A stretch of DNA of 64,000 nt. Source: Nocardioides acrostichi. Lineage in GTDB: Bacteria; Actinomycetota; Actinomycetes; Propionibacteriales; Nocardioidaceae. A model generated the notes under the pieces. The model saw only the letters and a list, made by a program, of their open reading frames with translations. It had not been told where the DNA came from and did no database searches. Of this stretch, positions 1 through 10,261 are shown piece after piece. The stretch's first letter is position 1. The number at the start of each line of letters is the position of its first letter. Position numbers and translations under genes: made by a program. The stretch covers positions 547,458 to 611,457 of the forward strand of contig NZ_JADIVZ010000002.1 in assembly GCF_015319165.1 (NCBI RefSeq), given 5' to 3'.

Positions 1-1
1 C

Positions 2-1237
2 CCGACGGTCGGACACCTCGACGCGCCCGACCACGGCTACGTCGAGAACGTGGTCCCCGCGTCCTTCGGCTACCCGGTCGACGTGACCTACGACGACGCC
101 CCGGCCGACGGCGCCTGGCACTGCATCTACACCCGCATGGTGCCCGGCCAGTGGGATCGCGGCAACAACAGCGAGTGCGAGCCGGCCGACGAGGACTTCG
201 TGGTCAGCCTGCACGAGGGCGGCAACGCGCAGCGCGTGGTGCTCTACGACAACCGCGACGACGCGATCCGCAACCAGAACCCGGTGGGCGTGACGACGCC
301 GGCGACCGAGCAGGGCGAGTACGGCCCGTGGACACCTCAGCAGGTGCCCGACCAGCAGTTCCAGGTGGGCGAGGAGGTGCACCTCCAGCTGCACACCCTC
401 GGTGACCTGGACGGCACCTGGTCGATCACGCCCGGCGGCAAGAAGTTCAACGACGCCGGACTGCCCTCCGGGCTCTCGCTGAACCCGCGCACGGGGCTGA
501 TCTCCGGTGTGGCGAAGGACGACGGGGACTGGTCGTGGCTGTCGATCGACTTCAAGCCCGACGGTCGCGACTTCCACACCGTCGTCGACTTCGACATCCA
601 GGTCTCCCTGCGACCGCAGGATCCCGACATCCCGCCCGCGATGCTCGGGGTCGAGCCGCACTCGTACCAGTCCTTCTTCACCGTGCTCAGCTCGGATCTG
701 TACCAGGGCGTCCGCGTCGACGCCCCACCGTGGCCCGTGCTCAGCGACGGCCCGGTCACCTCGTGGAAGGTGGTCAAGGGCCGGCTGCCCTACGGCATCC
801 ACCTCGACCCCGACTCCGGCCGCATCTTCGGGGTGCCGCAGCGCAGCCGCGACGTGATGCGCCACCCGACGATCCGGGCGAGCAACGACGCCGGGGGGTA
901 TGACGACGAGTACCTGGTCGACCGCGTCGCGCCGACCAGCGACCCCGAGATCGCGACGACGAGCCTCCCGGTGGCCCACAAGGGCCAGTGGTACCGCGCC
1001 GACCTCGCGCTCGCTCCGATCGAGAACGTGCACGGTACCCCGATCCCCGACGTCGAGCGCGCCGGCTCCTGGAAGCTGGTCAAGGGCCGCCTGCCCGCGG
1101 GCCTGAAGCTGACCAGTGACGGCGTCCTCGAGGGGCACCCGCACGTGGTGACCAAGCGACGCATCACGGTGCGCTTCGTCGAGCTGCACACCGGACGCCG
1201 CGACCCGCAGGCCCTCGACCTGATCGTGCGTCCTTGA
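2..1237 (+). CDS. Putative Ig-domain (He_PIG-like) surface protein, 5' partial
   Basis: The frame is open from base 2, so the gene begins upstream of the window and only its C-terminal part (about 411 residues) is seen. Three segments share the pattern LPxGLxLxxxxGxIxGxP (for example [52 protein letters not shown]), the hallmark of putative Ig domains in secreted or cell-wall proteins. Such modules usually mediate adhesion or act as spacers; the actual ligand cannot be told. No membrane anchor or sorting motif is visible at the C-terminus, which ends shortly after the third repeat. GTG at base 50 is a possible internal start but is not needed. A toxin-antitoxin-like pair follows on the same strand. 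Confidence 0.7.
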   Translation, partial: PTVGHLDAPDHGYVENVVPASFGYPVDVTYDDAPADGAWHCIYTRMVPGQWDRGNNSECEPADEDFVVSLHEGGNAQRVVLYDNRDDAIRNQNPVGVTTPATEQGEYGPWTPQQVPDQQFQVGEEVHLQLHTLGDLDGTWSITPGGKKFNDAGLPSGLSLNPRTGLISGVAKDDGDWSWLSIDFKPDGRDFHTVVDFDIQVSLRPQDPDIPPAMLGVEPHSYQSFFTVLSSDLYQGVRVDAPPWPVLSDGPVTSWKVVKGRLPYGIHLDPDSGRIFGVPQRSRDVMRHPTIRASNDAGGYDDEYLVDRVAPTSDPEIATTSLPVAHKGQWYRADLALAPIENVHGTPIPDVERAGSWKLVKGRLPAGLKLTSDGVLEGHPHVVTKRRITVRFVELHTGRRDPQALDLIVRP

Positions 1238-1287
1238 CCTGACCGACGAACGGTCCGGCCCCTGGATGAGGCAAGGTGGTTCTCGCC

Positions 1288-1533
1288 ATGCGCACTACCA
1301 TCGATTTCGCCGGCCGTCTGGTGGTGCCGAAGTCGGTGCGAGACGCGATGGGTCTCCCGGCGGGGAAGGTGGTCGATGTGGTGTTCACCGACGGACGCAT
1401 CGAGATCGAGTCGGCTCCAGCGGACGTCTCGGTCGACGTCTCGGGAGATCTGCCCCGGATCGTGCCGGCAGATGAGTTGCCGGCGTTGTCCGACGACGAC
1501 GTGCGCAACGCGAGCGAGGCCACGCGTCGGTGA
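1288..1533 (+). CDS. AbrB/MazE-type (VapB-like) antitoxin
   Basis: An 81-residue protein beginning [20 protein letters not shown], the swapped-hairpin AbrB fold typical of VapB/MazE antitoxins: it binds DNA as a dimer and its acidic C-terminal tail caps a toxin. The tail here ([21 protein letters not shown]) fits a toxin-binding arm. I chose ATG 1288, where homology to AbrB begins; GTG 1276 would add four residues. Its stop overlaps by GTGA the start of a PIN-domain reading frame, the normal antitoxin-toxin coupling. Because that toxin is broken (next entry), the antitoxin may survive as an orphan DNA-binding protein. Confidence 0.8.
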   Translation: MRTTIDFAGRLVVPKSVRDAMGLPAGKVVDVVFTDGRIEIESAPADVSVDVSGDLPRIVPADELPALSDDDVRNASEATRR

Positions 1534-1805
1534 GCCACACCTGCGACACCAGCGTGCTGGTGCCGGCCGTGGCTGCTTGACACTCCGCGCACGAGGCGTG
1601 CCGCGCTGCGCTTCGCCCGGTCGGCGCGGTGTCGGCGCACGTACTGCTCGAGACCTACTCCGTGCTCACCCGCCTTCCCGCGCCGCACCGCATCGCCCCG
1701 GTGTACGACGCCTTGATCGCGGCGACCGCCGTGCACCACTCGGCGACGCTGCTCACGCGCGATCGGCGGGCGCGTGCCACCTACGACTTCGTGCACGCTC
1801 ACTAC

Positions 1806-1850
1806 GTCGTGCTCCGAGCCGTCGTGCTCCGAGCCGTCGTGCTGCGGGCG
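1806..1850 (+). repeat. 15-bp unit in triplicate
   Basis: GTCGTGCTCCGAGCC occurs at 1806-1820 and identically at 1821-1835; a third copy with three changes follows at 1836-1850. In the vapC remnant frame each unit reads VVLRA. It lies ten bases before the CIRCE operator and looks like slippage in decaying sequence. Confidence 0.9.
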
Positions 1851-1859
1851 CGAGAACTG

Positions 1860-1886
1860 TTTGCACTCGCTGGAGGCGAGTGCTAA
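1860..1886 (+). promoter_or_regulatory. CIRCE operator (HrcA site) of groEL
   Basis: TTTGCACTC, a 9-nt spacer and GAGTGCTAA match the CIRCE consensus (TTAGCACTC-N9-GAGTGCTAA) with one mismatch. It overlaps the predicted groEL promoter, so HrcA bound here would block transcription until heat shock. Confidence 0.93.
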
Positions 1887-1889
1887 TAA
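1861..1889 (+). promoter_or_regulatory. Predicted sigma-A-type promoter of groEL
   Basis: TTGCAC (1861-1866) and TAATAA (1884-1889) are separated by 17 bp, a good vegetative promoter geometry. Both hexamers lie within or touch the CIRCE element. Transcription would begin near 1896 and leave a leader of about 155 nt before groEL. Confidence 0.65.
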
Positions 1890-1895
1890 TGGCGG

Positions 1896-1920
1896 TGGCA
1901 CTCTCCATGCGAGAGTGCCA
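1896..1920 (+). promoter_or_regulatory. Second CIRCE-like inverted repeat
   Basis: TGGCACTC, a 9-nt spacer and GAGTGCCA preserve the GCACTC-N9-GAGTGC core of CIRCE but with different flanks. It sits at the predicted transcription start, ten bases after the first element, so two HrcA dimers could bind side by side; in RNA it would form a hairpin at the 5' end of the leader. Confidence 0.75.
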
Positions 1921-2028
1921 GATCCCCGGTCTGGGGAGTCGAGGTCGGCAGCGTCGTCGAGCAGGGTTCGGCGAGCGGCTGGCGGCCGTACCGTCGCGGG
2001 CGACGAACCGGGCCGTCCACAGCTCTGA

Positions 2029-3687
<1,659 letters not shown>

Positions 3688-3720
3688 TCCACCGCTCGAT
3701 CGCTCGCTGAGAGCAGCCAG

Positions 3721-3755
3721 CCGGCCCCGGCTCCCGCACAGGGAGTCGGGGCCGG
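3721..3755 (+). terminator. Terminator hairpin after groEL
   Basis: CCGGCCCCGGCTCCC (3721-3735) pairs with GGGAGTCGGGGCCGG (3741-3755) across a 5-nt loop, with one G-T pair. There is no strong T-tract, as often in GC-rich genomes. It separates convergent groEL and the FUSC gene and could serve both. Confidence 0.75.
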
Positions 3756-3787
3756 TGCTCGTTGGTGGGCGTGCGACCCAGCCGGGG

Positions 3788-6034
3788 TCAGGTCCGATGG
3801 GGTTGAGGGGCCAGCACGGTGGCGGGGTCGGCCTCGGCCAGCTGCGCCAGGGTGGCGGCCAGATGGTGCAGGTGTCGGACGACGGGGTCGTCGTCGCGCA
3901 TCGGGTCGCCGTCGCGCTCGGGCAGCAGCGCCCGAGAGCTGCGCGTGAGCGGGTCGACCGCCTCGGGCGCACCCTCGCCGAGGCCCTGGGCGCGCAGGCT
4001 GCGGACCGCGTCGGCCAGCAACGCGCATGCGGCGGCCGACTGACCGAGCAGGTGGGCCGGTTGGCTCTGCAGATCCAACGCCAGCGCCCGGCACTGGTGC
4101 ACGGCGGCGACGATCCGGCTCAGGCGGATCCGGGTGCTCCGGCTGGAGTGGCCGACCAGCGAGGAGCGGGTCAGCGGCTGGGTGACCAAGGAGAGCCCGC
4201 GCGCCCGGTCGTCGAGCACGCGCGATCGGCTGTCGAGCCGTACGGCCCCGGCCGGTGTGGGCGAGTCCGCGTAGCGGGCGGCGCCGTCGAGCAGGTCGGC
4301 CATGGCGTCGAAGAGGGCATTGCGGGCAGCCACGACGGTGTCGCGTGTCGAGAGAGGCGCGAAGAGCAGCGCGACGAGTACCCCGGCGCCCGCCCCCAGG
4401 GCCGTCTCGCCGAGACGGAGCGCGAGCAGCCCGTCGCTGAAGGTGCCGAGCACGGTGTAGAGCTGCCCCAGCAGCACGGTGATGAACAAGGTGGCCAGCG
4501 TGTAGGAGGCCTTCATCAGGTAGAAAGCGAAGAAGATCGAGACCAGGATCGCGGTGAACACCAGCACCGGGTGGCCGGCGGTCACATGCGCCAGCACGAT
4601 CGCGATCCCGAGGCCCACCAGGGTGCCGACGACGCGGGCGACTCCCTTGCGGAAGGTCTCCAGGCGGGTGCCCGTGCCGGTGAAGGTCACGAACGCCGCG
4701 ATGACCGCCCAGTAGTAGCGGGTGGGTGAGAGCGCCAGCCCCAGGGCGATCGCCAGCGCGCCGGCGATCGCCACCTGGACGGCCTGCCGGGTCGTCATCG
4801 AGACCCTCGCCAGCGGGTTGTAGCGGCCGGCCCGCGCGCGGACGTCGCGCGCCACCGCCGGAGAGCCCGCCAGACCGCCGAAGACGAGCGTGCTGGCGGT
4901 CTCGAACTCGACCTCGCCGGGGTCGACCTCGGGTGGCCGGTCGGCCGCGGAGTCGAAGGCCAGGAACTCCTGCACCCCGAGCGCCACGAAGCGCGCCGGC
5001 CACCAGTACTCGCCGCCCCGCTCGCGGTCGGCGTCCGCAGCGCGTCGCAGACGCTGCGCGGCCACGAACGCCGCGTGGTCGCGGCGACGCGCCACGTGGT
5101 CGAGCGTGCGACGAGCCTCCTGGGCGAGGGCCGGCGGACCGTCGACGAGGTTGCGCGAGGCCGCCGCGAAGCGCTCGACGGCCTGGTGCGTCTCGAGCAG
5201 ACGCCGGCGCAGCGCGGTCGCAGACCACCCCTCGGGGACGCCGCCGCGCTCGGCCGACCATGCGTCGGCGAGAAGTCCGGCCTCGGCCATCGACGCCTGC
5301 CGCCGCGAGACCGCCCGGAACGCGCGGCGTCGACGGCGCACGTCGTCCGGCGCCACCTCGAGCAGATCGGCGCACTCGCGGGCCACCGACCGGCCCGAGG
5401 CGAAGAAGGCCGCCAGGGTCGACCGGAGCACGGCCCCGGGGTCGCCGCGGAAGACGGTGCTCATCAGCAGCAGCACCCACGCGCTCGACACCACGGCGGC
5501 CACGATGAGGTGGGGGACCAGGCTCCAGGTCACCTGCAGGAACGTGGCGAAGAAGAAGCCCATCCAGGCCATGAACCCGTAGAAGAACCAGTCGAACCCG
5601 AACCGGCGCACCCACACGGCGAGGAAGAGCGCCACCGTGAAACCGACGATCTTGAGCGCATCGCGGCCCTCCGCGAGGGTGGCCGGGACGAGGCCGACCG
5701 CGACCGCGATCGGGAAGCACGCCGCCAGCCGTACCCGGGCGCGCCGCTCCGCGCCGATGAGCGCGTTGGACCCGAGCATCGCGACCACGGCGCCGAACAT
5801 GGTCACGGCGAAGGAGATCTGGGAGGGGTAGTCGAGCAGACGCCCGACACCGAGCTGCACCGGCAGCGCCGTGCCGACACAGACCACGGCGCTGAGGCCC
5901 TGCCGCATCCTTCCCAGGCCGGGATCGGAGGCGCGCAGTCGGTCCAGCAGCTCCAGCACCAGGAGCCGGACCCGCTCCGGGGGACGTTCGCCGGCGTGAC
6001 GTCCGGCTGACAGCGTGCTCACTGCCCCCATCAT
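3788..6034 (-). CDS. FUSC-family inner membrane protein
   Basis: About 748 residues with two hydrophobic blocks (roughly residues 40-190 and 400-540), each with several membrane helices, separated by a charged soluble region, and a C-terminal helical cytosolic part. The second block carries the FUSC signature region (TRQAVQVAIAG, followed by YYWAVIAAFVTFTG and a conserved FRKGVARVVGTLVG). The family includes aromatic-acid efflux (AaeB) and fusaric-acid resistance proteins; here the substrate is unknown. Start options are ATG 6034 or 6031, and GTG 6022; the frame remains open upstream but that stretch lies in the divergent sigma-factor gene and its composition looks like antisense. It is convergent with groEL. 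Confidence 0.8.
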   Translation of the reverse strand: MMGAVSTLSAGRHAGERPPERVRLLVLELLDRLRASDPGLGRMRQGLSAVVCVGTALPVQLGVGRLLDYPSQISFAVTMFGAVVAMLGSNALIGAERRARVRLAACFPIAVAVGLVPATLAEGRDALKIVGFTVALFLAVWVRRFGFDWFFYGFMAWMGFFFATFLQVTWSLVPHLIVAAVVSSAWVLLLMSTVFRGDPGAVLRSTLAAFFASGRSVARECADLLEVAPDDVRRRRRAFRAVSRRQASMAEAGLLADAWSAERGGVPEGWSATALRRRLLETHQAVERFAAASRNLVDGPPALAQEARRTLDHVARRRDHAAFVAAQRLRRAADADRERGGEYWWPARFVALGVQEFLAFDSAADRPPEVDPGEVEFETASTLVFGGLAGSPAVARDVRARAGRYNPLARVSMTTRQAVQVAIAGALAIALGLALSPTRYYWAVIAAFVTFTGTGTRLETFRKGVARVVGTLVGLGIAIVLAHVTAGHPVLVFTAILVSIFFAFYLMKASYTLATLFITVLLGQLYTVLGTFSDGLLALRLGETALGAGAGVLVALLFAPLSTRDTVVAARNALFDAMADLLDGAARYADSPTPAGAVRLDSRSRVLDDRARGLSLVTQPLTRSSLVGHSSRSTRIRLSRIVAAVHQCRALALDLQSQPAHLLGQSAAACALLADAVRSLRAQGLGEGAPEAVDPLTRSSRALLPERDGDPMRDDDPVVRHLHHLAATLAQLAEADPATVLAPQPHRT

Positions 6035-6145
6035 CGCATTCGACCCCACCCCGGACACCCCGCGCGACCCCCGCGAGGACTCGCCTCCCTCGGGGGTCGC
6101 GGGCCGGTCGAGACCCTGGACCCGCGGTTCTGTCAGGATCGATGC

Positions 6146-6697
6146 ATGGATGCCGATCGGGCGGCGCGCTTCGAGGCGCTCGCGAGCGAGGTGCTCGAGC
6201 CGGTGCGCCGGTTCCTCGCCCGACGGAGCGACGCCGACAGCGCCGACGATGCGCTCGCCGACACGCTGCTGGTGTGCTGGCGACGGCTCGAGGAGGTACC
6301 GGAACCGGCGCTGCCGTGGGTGTACGGGGTGGCACGTCACTGTCTGGCCAACCTCGAGCGCGCCGCCCGGCGTCAGCGACGGGTCCAGGGCAAGGTGGCG
6401 ACGCTCGATCCGCCTCGTGAGATCCAGCCCGGCCCGCTCGACGGCGCGGAGGACGACCTCGCGTGGGCCGTCCGCCAGGCGTGGGAAGAGCTCAGGAGCG
6501 ACGACGCCGAGGTGTTGCGGCTCTGGGCCTGGGAGCAGTTGGAGGCCGCGGAGATCGCGCAGGTGCTCGAGGTGAGCGCCAACGCGGCCTCGGTCCGGCT
6601 GCACCGCGCCAAGGGGCGGCTGCGGGAGATTCTCGAGCAGGGCGGTAAGAACGACGGCGCGGGCGGACATGAACGTGTGAGAGGAAGGGAGCAGTGA
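6146..6697 (+). CDS. ECF-type RNA polymerase sigma factor
   Basis: A 183-residue sigma-70-family protein. Region 2 is seen around DALADTLLVCWRRL...LPWVYGVARHCLANLERAARR (residues 38-85) and region 4, a helix-turn-helix, around EAAEIAQVLEVSANAASVRLHRAKGRLREIL (residues 133-165). It should redirect RNA polymerase to a small regulon. The following gene starts inside its stop codon (TGATG) and encodes a one-pass membrane protein, the usual place for an anti-sigma factor. A CAGGAT hexamer lies six bases before ATG 6146, compatible with a leaderless message. The C-terminal tail after residue 165 is polar and unconserved in appearance. Confidence 0.9.
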   Translation: MDADRAARFEALASEVLEPVRRFLARRSDADSADDALADTLLVCWRRLEEVPEPALPWVYGVARHCLANLERAARRQRRVQGKVATLDPPREIQPGPLDGAEDDLAWAVRQAWEELRSDDAEVLRLWAWEQLEAAEIAQVLEVSANAASVRLHRAKGRLREILEQGGKNDGAGGHERVRGREQ

Positions 6698-7365
6698 TGA
6701 CTGACCAGCCATCCGACGACGAGCTGCGCGCGGCGTTGCGACGAGCCGACCCTGCTGCCGACCTGCCGCCGGCCGACCCGACCCGGGTGGCCCGACTGCT
6801 GGAGGAAGCCATGAGCCACCACCCGAGCACCGAGACCGAGCGCGACACCCTCGAGACGCCGTCCGAGCCGATCATCCGCACCGGGCGCGGCCCACTGACC
6901 TGGGTGCTCGCCGCGGCCGCCGCCGTGGTGATCGCCGGGGTCGGCGGCATCGCCGTGTTCGGTGGCGACGACGACTCCTCACCGGTCGCCGGGTCGAGCA
7001 CGGTCCAGCCCGGCGACGAGACGGTGACCACGATCCGGGCCGGGAGTGGCGTCGACGGTCGCTGCATGACGCCCACGGCCGACCGGCTCGCCGCGGCCGA
7101 CATCGCGTTCTCGGGCACCGTCACCTCGCTCGAGGGCGGCATCGTGACCCTCGACCCGGGTGACTTCTACGCCGGCAAGGCCACCGACGTGGTGGAGATC
7201 GAGGCGCCCAGCTCCGACCTCAGCGGGCTCGTGGAGTCCGTCGACTTCCGAGCAGGCCAGCGCTACTACGTCGCCGCCACCGGCGGTGACCTGATGCTGT
7301 GCGGCTACTCCGGTGCCGACAGCCCCGACATCGAGCAGCTCTACGCCACCGCGTTCAACCAGTGA
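6697..7365 (+). CDS. Membrane-anchored putative anti-sigma partner
   Basis: 222 residues: an acidic cytosolic N-terminus (about 1-65), one membrane helix (TWVLAAAAAVVIAGVGGIAVF, about 69-90) and an extracellular domain with two cysteines (GRCMTPTAD and MLCGYSG) that might form a disulfide. Its ATG overlaps the sigma factor stop, implying translational coupling and a partner role. The N-terminus lacks a recognisable HxxxCxxC zinc anti-sigma motif, so the assignment rests on topology and position. The extracellular part (DIAFSGTVTSLEGGIVTLDPGDFYAG) resembles small beta-rich domains seen beside actinobacterial sigma factors. The signal sensed is unknown. Confidence 0.65.
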   Translation: MTDQPSDDELRAALRRADPAADLPPADPTRVARLLEEAMSHHPSTETERDTLETPSEPIIRTGRGPLTWVLAAAAAVVIAGVGGIAVFGGDDDSSPVAGSSTVQPGDETVTTIRAGSGVDGRCMTPTADRLAAADIAFSGTVTSLEGGIVTLDPGDFYAGKATDVVEIEAPSSDLSGLVESVDFRAGQRYYVAATGGDLMLCGYSGADSPDIEQLYATAFNQ

Positions 7366-7375
7366 GCGCACCTCG

Positions 7376-7933
7376 ATGACGGCTACCGGACTCCTGCTCG
7401 CCGCCGGGGCCGGCTCGCGTATGGGCCAGCCCAAGGCCCTCGTGCACGACGACGCCGGATCGTGGCTCCAGCGCGGGGTGCGCACCCTGACCGAGGGCGG
7501 CTGTGAGGGCGTCACGGTCGTGCTCGGGGCCGCGGTGGCCGAGCCGGTGCGACTGCTCGGCGGCCTCGACGGCGTGGCCGTGGTCATCGCCGAGAACTGG
7601 GAGGCCGGGATGGGCGCCTCGTTGCGAGCGGGCCTCGCGGGGCTGACGGCGGGCCCGGCCGACATCGCCGTCGTCTCGCTCGTCGACCTGCCCGACCTGG
7701 TGCCCGACGTCGTCGTCCGCCTGCTCGCCGCCGACGACGGGCGTGGAGCCCTGGCCCGCGCCGCCTACGGCGGGGTGCCCGGACATCCCGTGCTCCTGGG
7801 CCGCGACCACTGGACGGCCGCCGCCCGCTCCGCGCACGGCGACCAGGGCGCCCGGGGGTATCTCGTCGAGCACGAGGCCGCGCTCGTGGAGTGCGGTGAC
7901 CTGGCCACCGGCCGTGACGTCGACTCCCGCTGA
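7376..7933 (+). CDS. MocA-like nucleotidyltransferase (molybdenum cofactor)
   Basis: 185 residues beginning MTATGLLLAAGAGSRMGQPKA, the NTP-transferase signature (LxAGxSxRMGxxK) of MobA/MocA enzymes. SLVDLPDLVPDVV holds the metal-binding aspartate and YGGVPGHPVLLGRDHW matches the GxPxHPVL substrate loop. MocA attaches CMP to molybdopterin, giving the cofactor form used by CO dehydrogenase and xanthine dehydrogenase-type enzymes. That role fits the CoxD, CoxE and XdhC genes just downstream and the coxSLM genes at 22.7 kb. GMP transfer (MobA) cannot be strictly excluded. ATG 7376 lies ten bases after the preceding stop. Confidence 0.82.
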   Translation: MTATGLLLAAGAGSRMGQPKALVHDDAGSWLQRGVRTLTEGGCEGVTVVLGAAVAEPVRLLGGLDGVAVVIAENWEAGMGASLRAGLAGLTAGPADIAVVSLVDLPDLVPDVVVRLLAADDGRGALARAAYGGVPGHPVLLGRDHWTAAARSAHGDQGARGYLVEHEAALVECGDLATGRDVDSR

Positions 7934-8870
7934 CCGACTCCGGCTCCAGCCGCTGACCCGGGCGCGGGTGGCCACCCTCGGCGAGGCCGGCCAGAGGTGG
8001 CACGAGGCGCTGCCGGGCACCCTCGACCGGCTGGCGGCCGTCTGGTCGCTGACCTGGGGGCGAGCGCTGCCGGGCGGCTCGGCGTCCTACGTCGTCGCGG
8101 CCCGCACCGCTACCGGGGAGCGTCGCGTGGTCAAGATCCCGGTGCCGGACGCCGCCCTCGCCGACGAGGCGCGGGTGCTCGCGGCGGCCGGGGGGCGAGG
8201 CTACGCCCGGCTGTTCGGCCACGACACGGAGTCCGACGCGGTGCTGCTCGAGCACCTCGGCGGCCAGCTCGAGCACCATCTCGCGGAGCCGCTGGCCCGT
8301 CTCGACGTCCTCGCCGACACTCTGCGCGAGGCATGGACCGCGGCGATCGGGCCGGGTCTCGATGACGAGGCCGGGAACGCCGCCGCGACCGACGACAAGG
8401 CCGTGTCCCTGTTCCACATGATCCGCGATCTCGACGCTCGGCTCGACCACGCCGCGAGCCCGGAGGTGATCCGGACGGCTCTCGACCACGCGGAGGCGCT
8501 GGCCGGGTGGGGCGGCCCGACGGTCGTGGCGCACGGCGACCCGCACCCGGCCAACTGCCTGCGCGCACCGGATGGCCGAGGGAGTGGGTGGGTCTTCGTC
8601 GACCCCGACGGGTTCCGGGCCGACCCGGCCCACGACCTGGGCGTGACCCTGCGCGACTGGTCCTCCCGGCTGCGGCGGCCCGAGGCTCGCGCCACGCTGC
8701 GGGCCTGGAGCCGCCACGTGGCGCAGCGGGCCGACTGGCCCGGCGTCGATGCGGAGCGGGTGTGGGCGTGGGCCTTCGTCGAACGGGTCTCCACCGGGCT
8801 CTACGTCACCTCGTTCGGGGCGCCGCGAGTCGGGGCCCCGTTCCTGGAGACCGCGGCCGCCCTCCTCTGA
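7914..8870 (+). CDS. Aminoglycoside/hydroxyurea-type phosphotransferase
   Basis: About 318 residues with an APH kinase fold: the Brenner motif HGDPHPANCL and the metal-binding motif FVDPDGFRADPAHDLG are intact, and GSASYV/RRVVKIP mark the ATP-binding lobe. The closest family by these motifs is APH(6) (streptomycin/hydroxyurea phosphotransferase), but chromosomal members often have unknown metabolic substrates, so resistance is only a possibility. GTG 7914 is the first start giving the kinase N-terminus and overlaps the MocA end by 20 bp. It lies inside a molybdenum-enzyme maturation region without an obvious functional link. Confidence 0.78.
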   Translation: MTSTPADRLRLQPLTRARVATLGEAGQRWHEALPGTLDRLAAVWSLTWGRALPGGSASYVVAARTATGERRVVKIPVPDAALADEARVLAAAGGRGYARLFGHDTESDAVLLEHLGGQLEHHLAEPLARLDVLADTLREAWTAAIGPGLDDEAGNAAATDDKAVSLFHMIRDLDARLDHAASPEVIRTALDHAEALAGWGGPTVVAHGDPHPANCLRAPDGRGSGWVFVDPDGFRADPAHDLGVTLRDWSSRLRRPEARATLRAWSRHVAQRADWPGVDAERVWAWAFVERVSTGLYVTSFGAPRVGAPFLETAAALL

Positions 8871-8910
8871 GGTGGTCCGCTCAAGGAGACCCCCGCGCAG
8901 ACGACAGCCG

Positions 8911-9288
8911 TCAGGGGGTCAGCCGGATCCGGATCGGACCCTTGGCGGTGGAGGGGTCGACGACCGACCCGCCCTGGGTGATCTCGACCTCGCCCGCCGC
9001 CACGAGCCGCCGGGCCGCCCGTCGGGCGGGCTCCATGAGGTCGTGCCAGTCCGCGTCGTCGCCGGCCACGGCGCGGGCCGCCTCGGAGGGGCAGATCGTG
9101 GCGCCGCCGCGCCGCTGCTCCAGCAGGTCGAGCACGGTGCGCTCGAGGTGCTGGTCGACCGCGGTGACCTTGCGGCGCCGGCACTCCTCGGAGCAGTAAC
9201 GGACGTTCTCCCAGTCACGCGCCCACTTCTTGCGCCACTCGATGCGGCGCCCACAGGAGGCGCACGTCTTGGGCTCGGGCTCGGGCAT
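8911..9288 (-). CDS. DUF2256-DUF3253 fusion protein
   Basis: 125 residues. The first 40 carry the DUF2256 zinc-finger pattern [14 protein letters not shown]...[12 protein letters not shown] (four cysteines plus the conserved WRKKW). The rest matches DUF3253, a winged-helix-like domain: [47 protein letters not shown]. The function of both is unknown; a nucleic-acid-binding role is an inference from the zinc-finger and winged-helix features. ATG 9288 ([12 protein letters not shown]) is preferred over longer upstream starts, which run into the coxD promoter. It is transcribed opposite to its neighbours. Confidence 0.82.
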   Translation of the reverse strand: MPEPEPKTCASCGRRIEWRKKWARDWENVRYCSEECRRRKVTAVDQHLERTVLDLLEQRRGGATICPSEAARAVAGDDADWHDLMEPARRAARRLVAAGEVEITQGGSVVDPSTAKGPIRIRLTP

Positions 9289-9382
9289 GGCTCCAGCCTG
9301 ACCGGCGCCCAGCACGGACCCCACCCCCGGAAGGTGCCGAGCCCAACCCGTGACCAACGCCACAGCCCGTAGGTTGGAGGCC

Positions 9383-10261
9383 ATGGCCACGGACCTCCAG
9401 GACGCCGCTGCGGTCGCCGAGCAACTCGGCGCCACCGGCTACCTCTGCGACGACGAGCTCGCCACGGTGACGTACCTGGCCCTGGCCATGGCTCGGCCCC
9501 TGCTGCTCGAGGGCGAGCCCGGGACCGGCAAGACCGCCCTGGCGGAGGCGCTCGCGCAGACCCTCGACCTGCCGCTCCTGCGCTTGCAGTGCTACGAGGG
9601 CATCGACGCGACGCAGGCGCTCTACGACTGGGACTTCCCGCGGCAGGTGCTGCACCTGCGCGCCCTCGAGGCGGCTGGCGGCACGGATGCGACCGAAGCC
9701 GAGAAGAGTCTCTACGACGAGCGATTCCTGCTCGCCCGACCCGTGCTGGCAGCGCTCCAGCGCGCGCCCGCGGTGCTGCTCGTCGACGAGGTCGACCGCG
9801 CCGACGACGAGTTCGAGGCGTTCCTGCTCGAGGTGCTCTCGACCTACCAGGTCTCCATCCCCGAGCTGGGCACCGTGCGCGCCGCCACCCCGCCGCTCGT
9901 GGTGCTCACCTCGAACCGCACGCGCGAGCTGCACGACGCGCTCAAGCGCCGCTGTCTCTATCACTGGATCGACCACCCCGGTCTCGACCGCGAGGTCGAG
10001 ATCGTGCGGTCCCGGCTGCCCGAGGTGCCCGAGCAGCTGGCCCGCCAGGTCGCCGGCGTGACCCAGCGGCTGCGGACCGACGTCTCCCTCATGAAGCCCC
10101 CCGGCGTCGCCGAGACCCTCGACTGGGCGCGAGCCCTGACTCACCTCGGGTGCGCCGACCTCGACCTCGCCACCGCCGCCCGCACCCTGGGCGCACTCGT
10201 GAAGTACCGCGAGGACGCCGACCGCGTGCGCCAGGCGCTGGACCGGATGCTGACCCCGTGA
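9383..10261 (+). CDS. coxD: MoxR/CoxD-type AAA+ ATPase
   Basis: 292-residue AAA+ ATPase: Walker [15 protein letters not shown] (about residue 50), Walker [14 protein letters not shown], sensor 1 [14 protein letters not shown]. Downstream and overlapping by four bases is a VWA-domain CoxE gene. In Oligotropha, CoxD and CoxE load sulfur and copper into the active site of CO dehydrogenase; here they probably mature the molybdo-hydroxylase encoded at 22.7-26.5 kb. A ribosome site TTGGAGG precedes ATG 9383. Confidence 0.88.
   Translation: MATDLQDAAAVAEQLGATGYLCDDELATVTYLALAMARPLLLEGEPGTGKTALAEALAQTLDLPLLRLQCYEGIDATQALYDWDFPRQVLHLRALEAAGGTDATEAEKSLYDERFLLARPVLAALQRAPAVLLVDEVDRADDEFEAFLLEVLSTYQVSIPELGTVRAATPPLVVLTSNRTRELHDALKRRCLYHWIDHPGLDREVEIVRSRLPEVPEQLARQVAGVTQRLRTDVSLMKPPGVAETLDWARALTHLGCADLDLATAARTLGALVKYREDADRVRQALDRMLTP

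Larger units (their letters stand above)
1530..1886 (+). pseudogene. Degenerate VapC-like PIN-domain toxin
   Basis: From GTG 1530 the frame reads [16 protein letters not shown], the start of a PIN-domain ribonuclease (first acidic residue in CDTSVLV), then hits TGA at 1578-1580. The same frame continues with [29 protein letters not shown] and [10 protein letters not shown]...LLTRDRRA, all recognisable VapC segments. The section normally lying between the LTRLP helix and VYDALIA is missing, so the gene carries both a premature stop (likely TGG to TGA) and an internal deletion. The end is distorted too: a 15-bp unit repeated three times encodes VVLRA repeats, and the stop codon lies inside the CIRCE operator of groEL. 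A functional endoribonuclease is unlikely. Restart at GTG 1629 would lack the first catalytic acid. Confidence 0.82.

Noticed and set aside
7914..8870. Annotating the phosphotransferase as a streptomycin-resistance gene
   Set aside because: Motifs show only an APH-type kinase; no mobile or resistance context and the substrate cannot be inferred.
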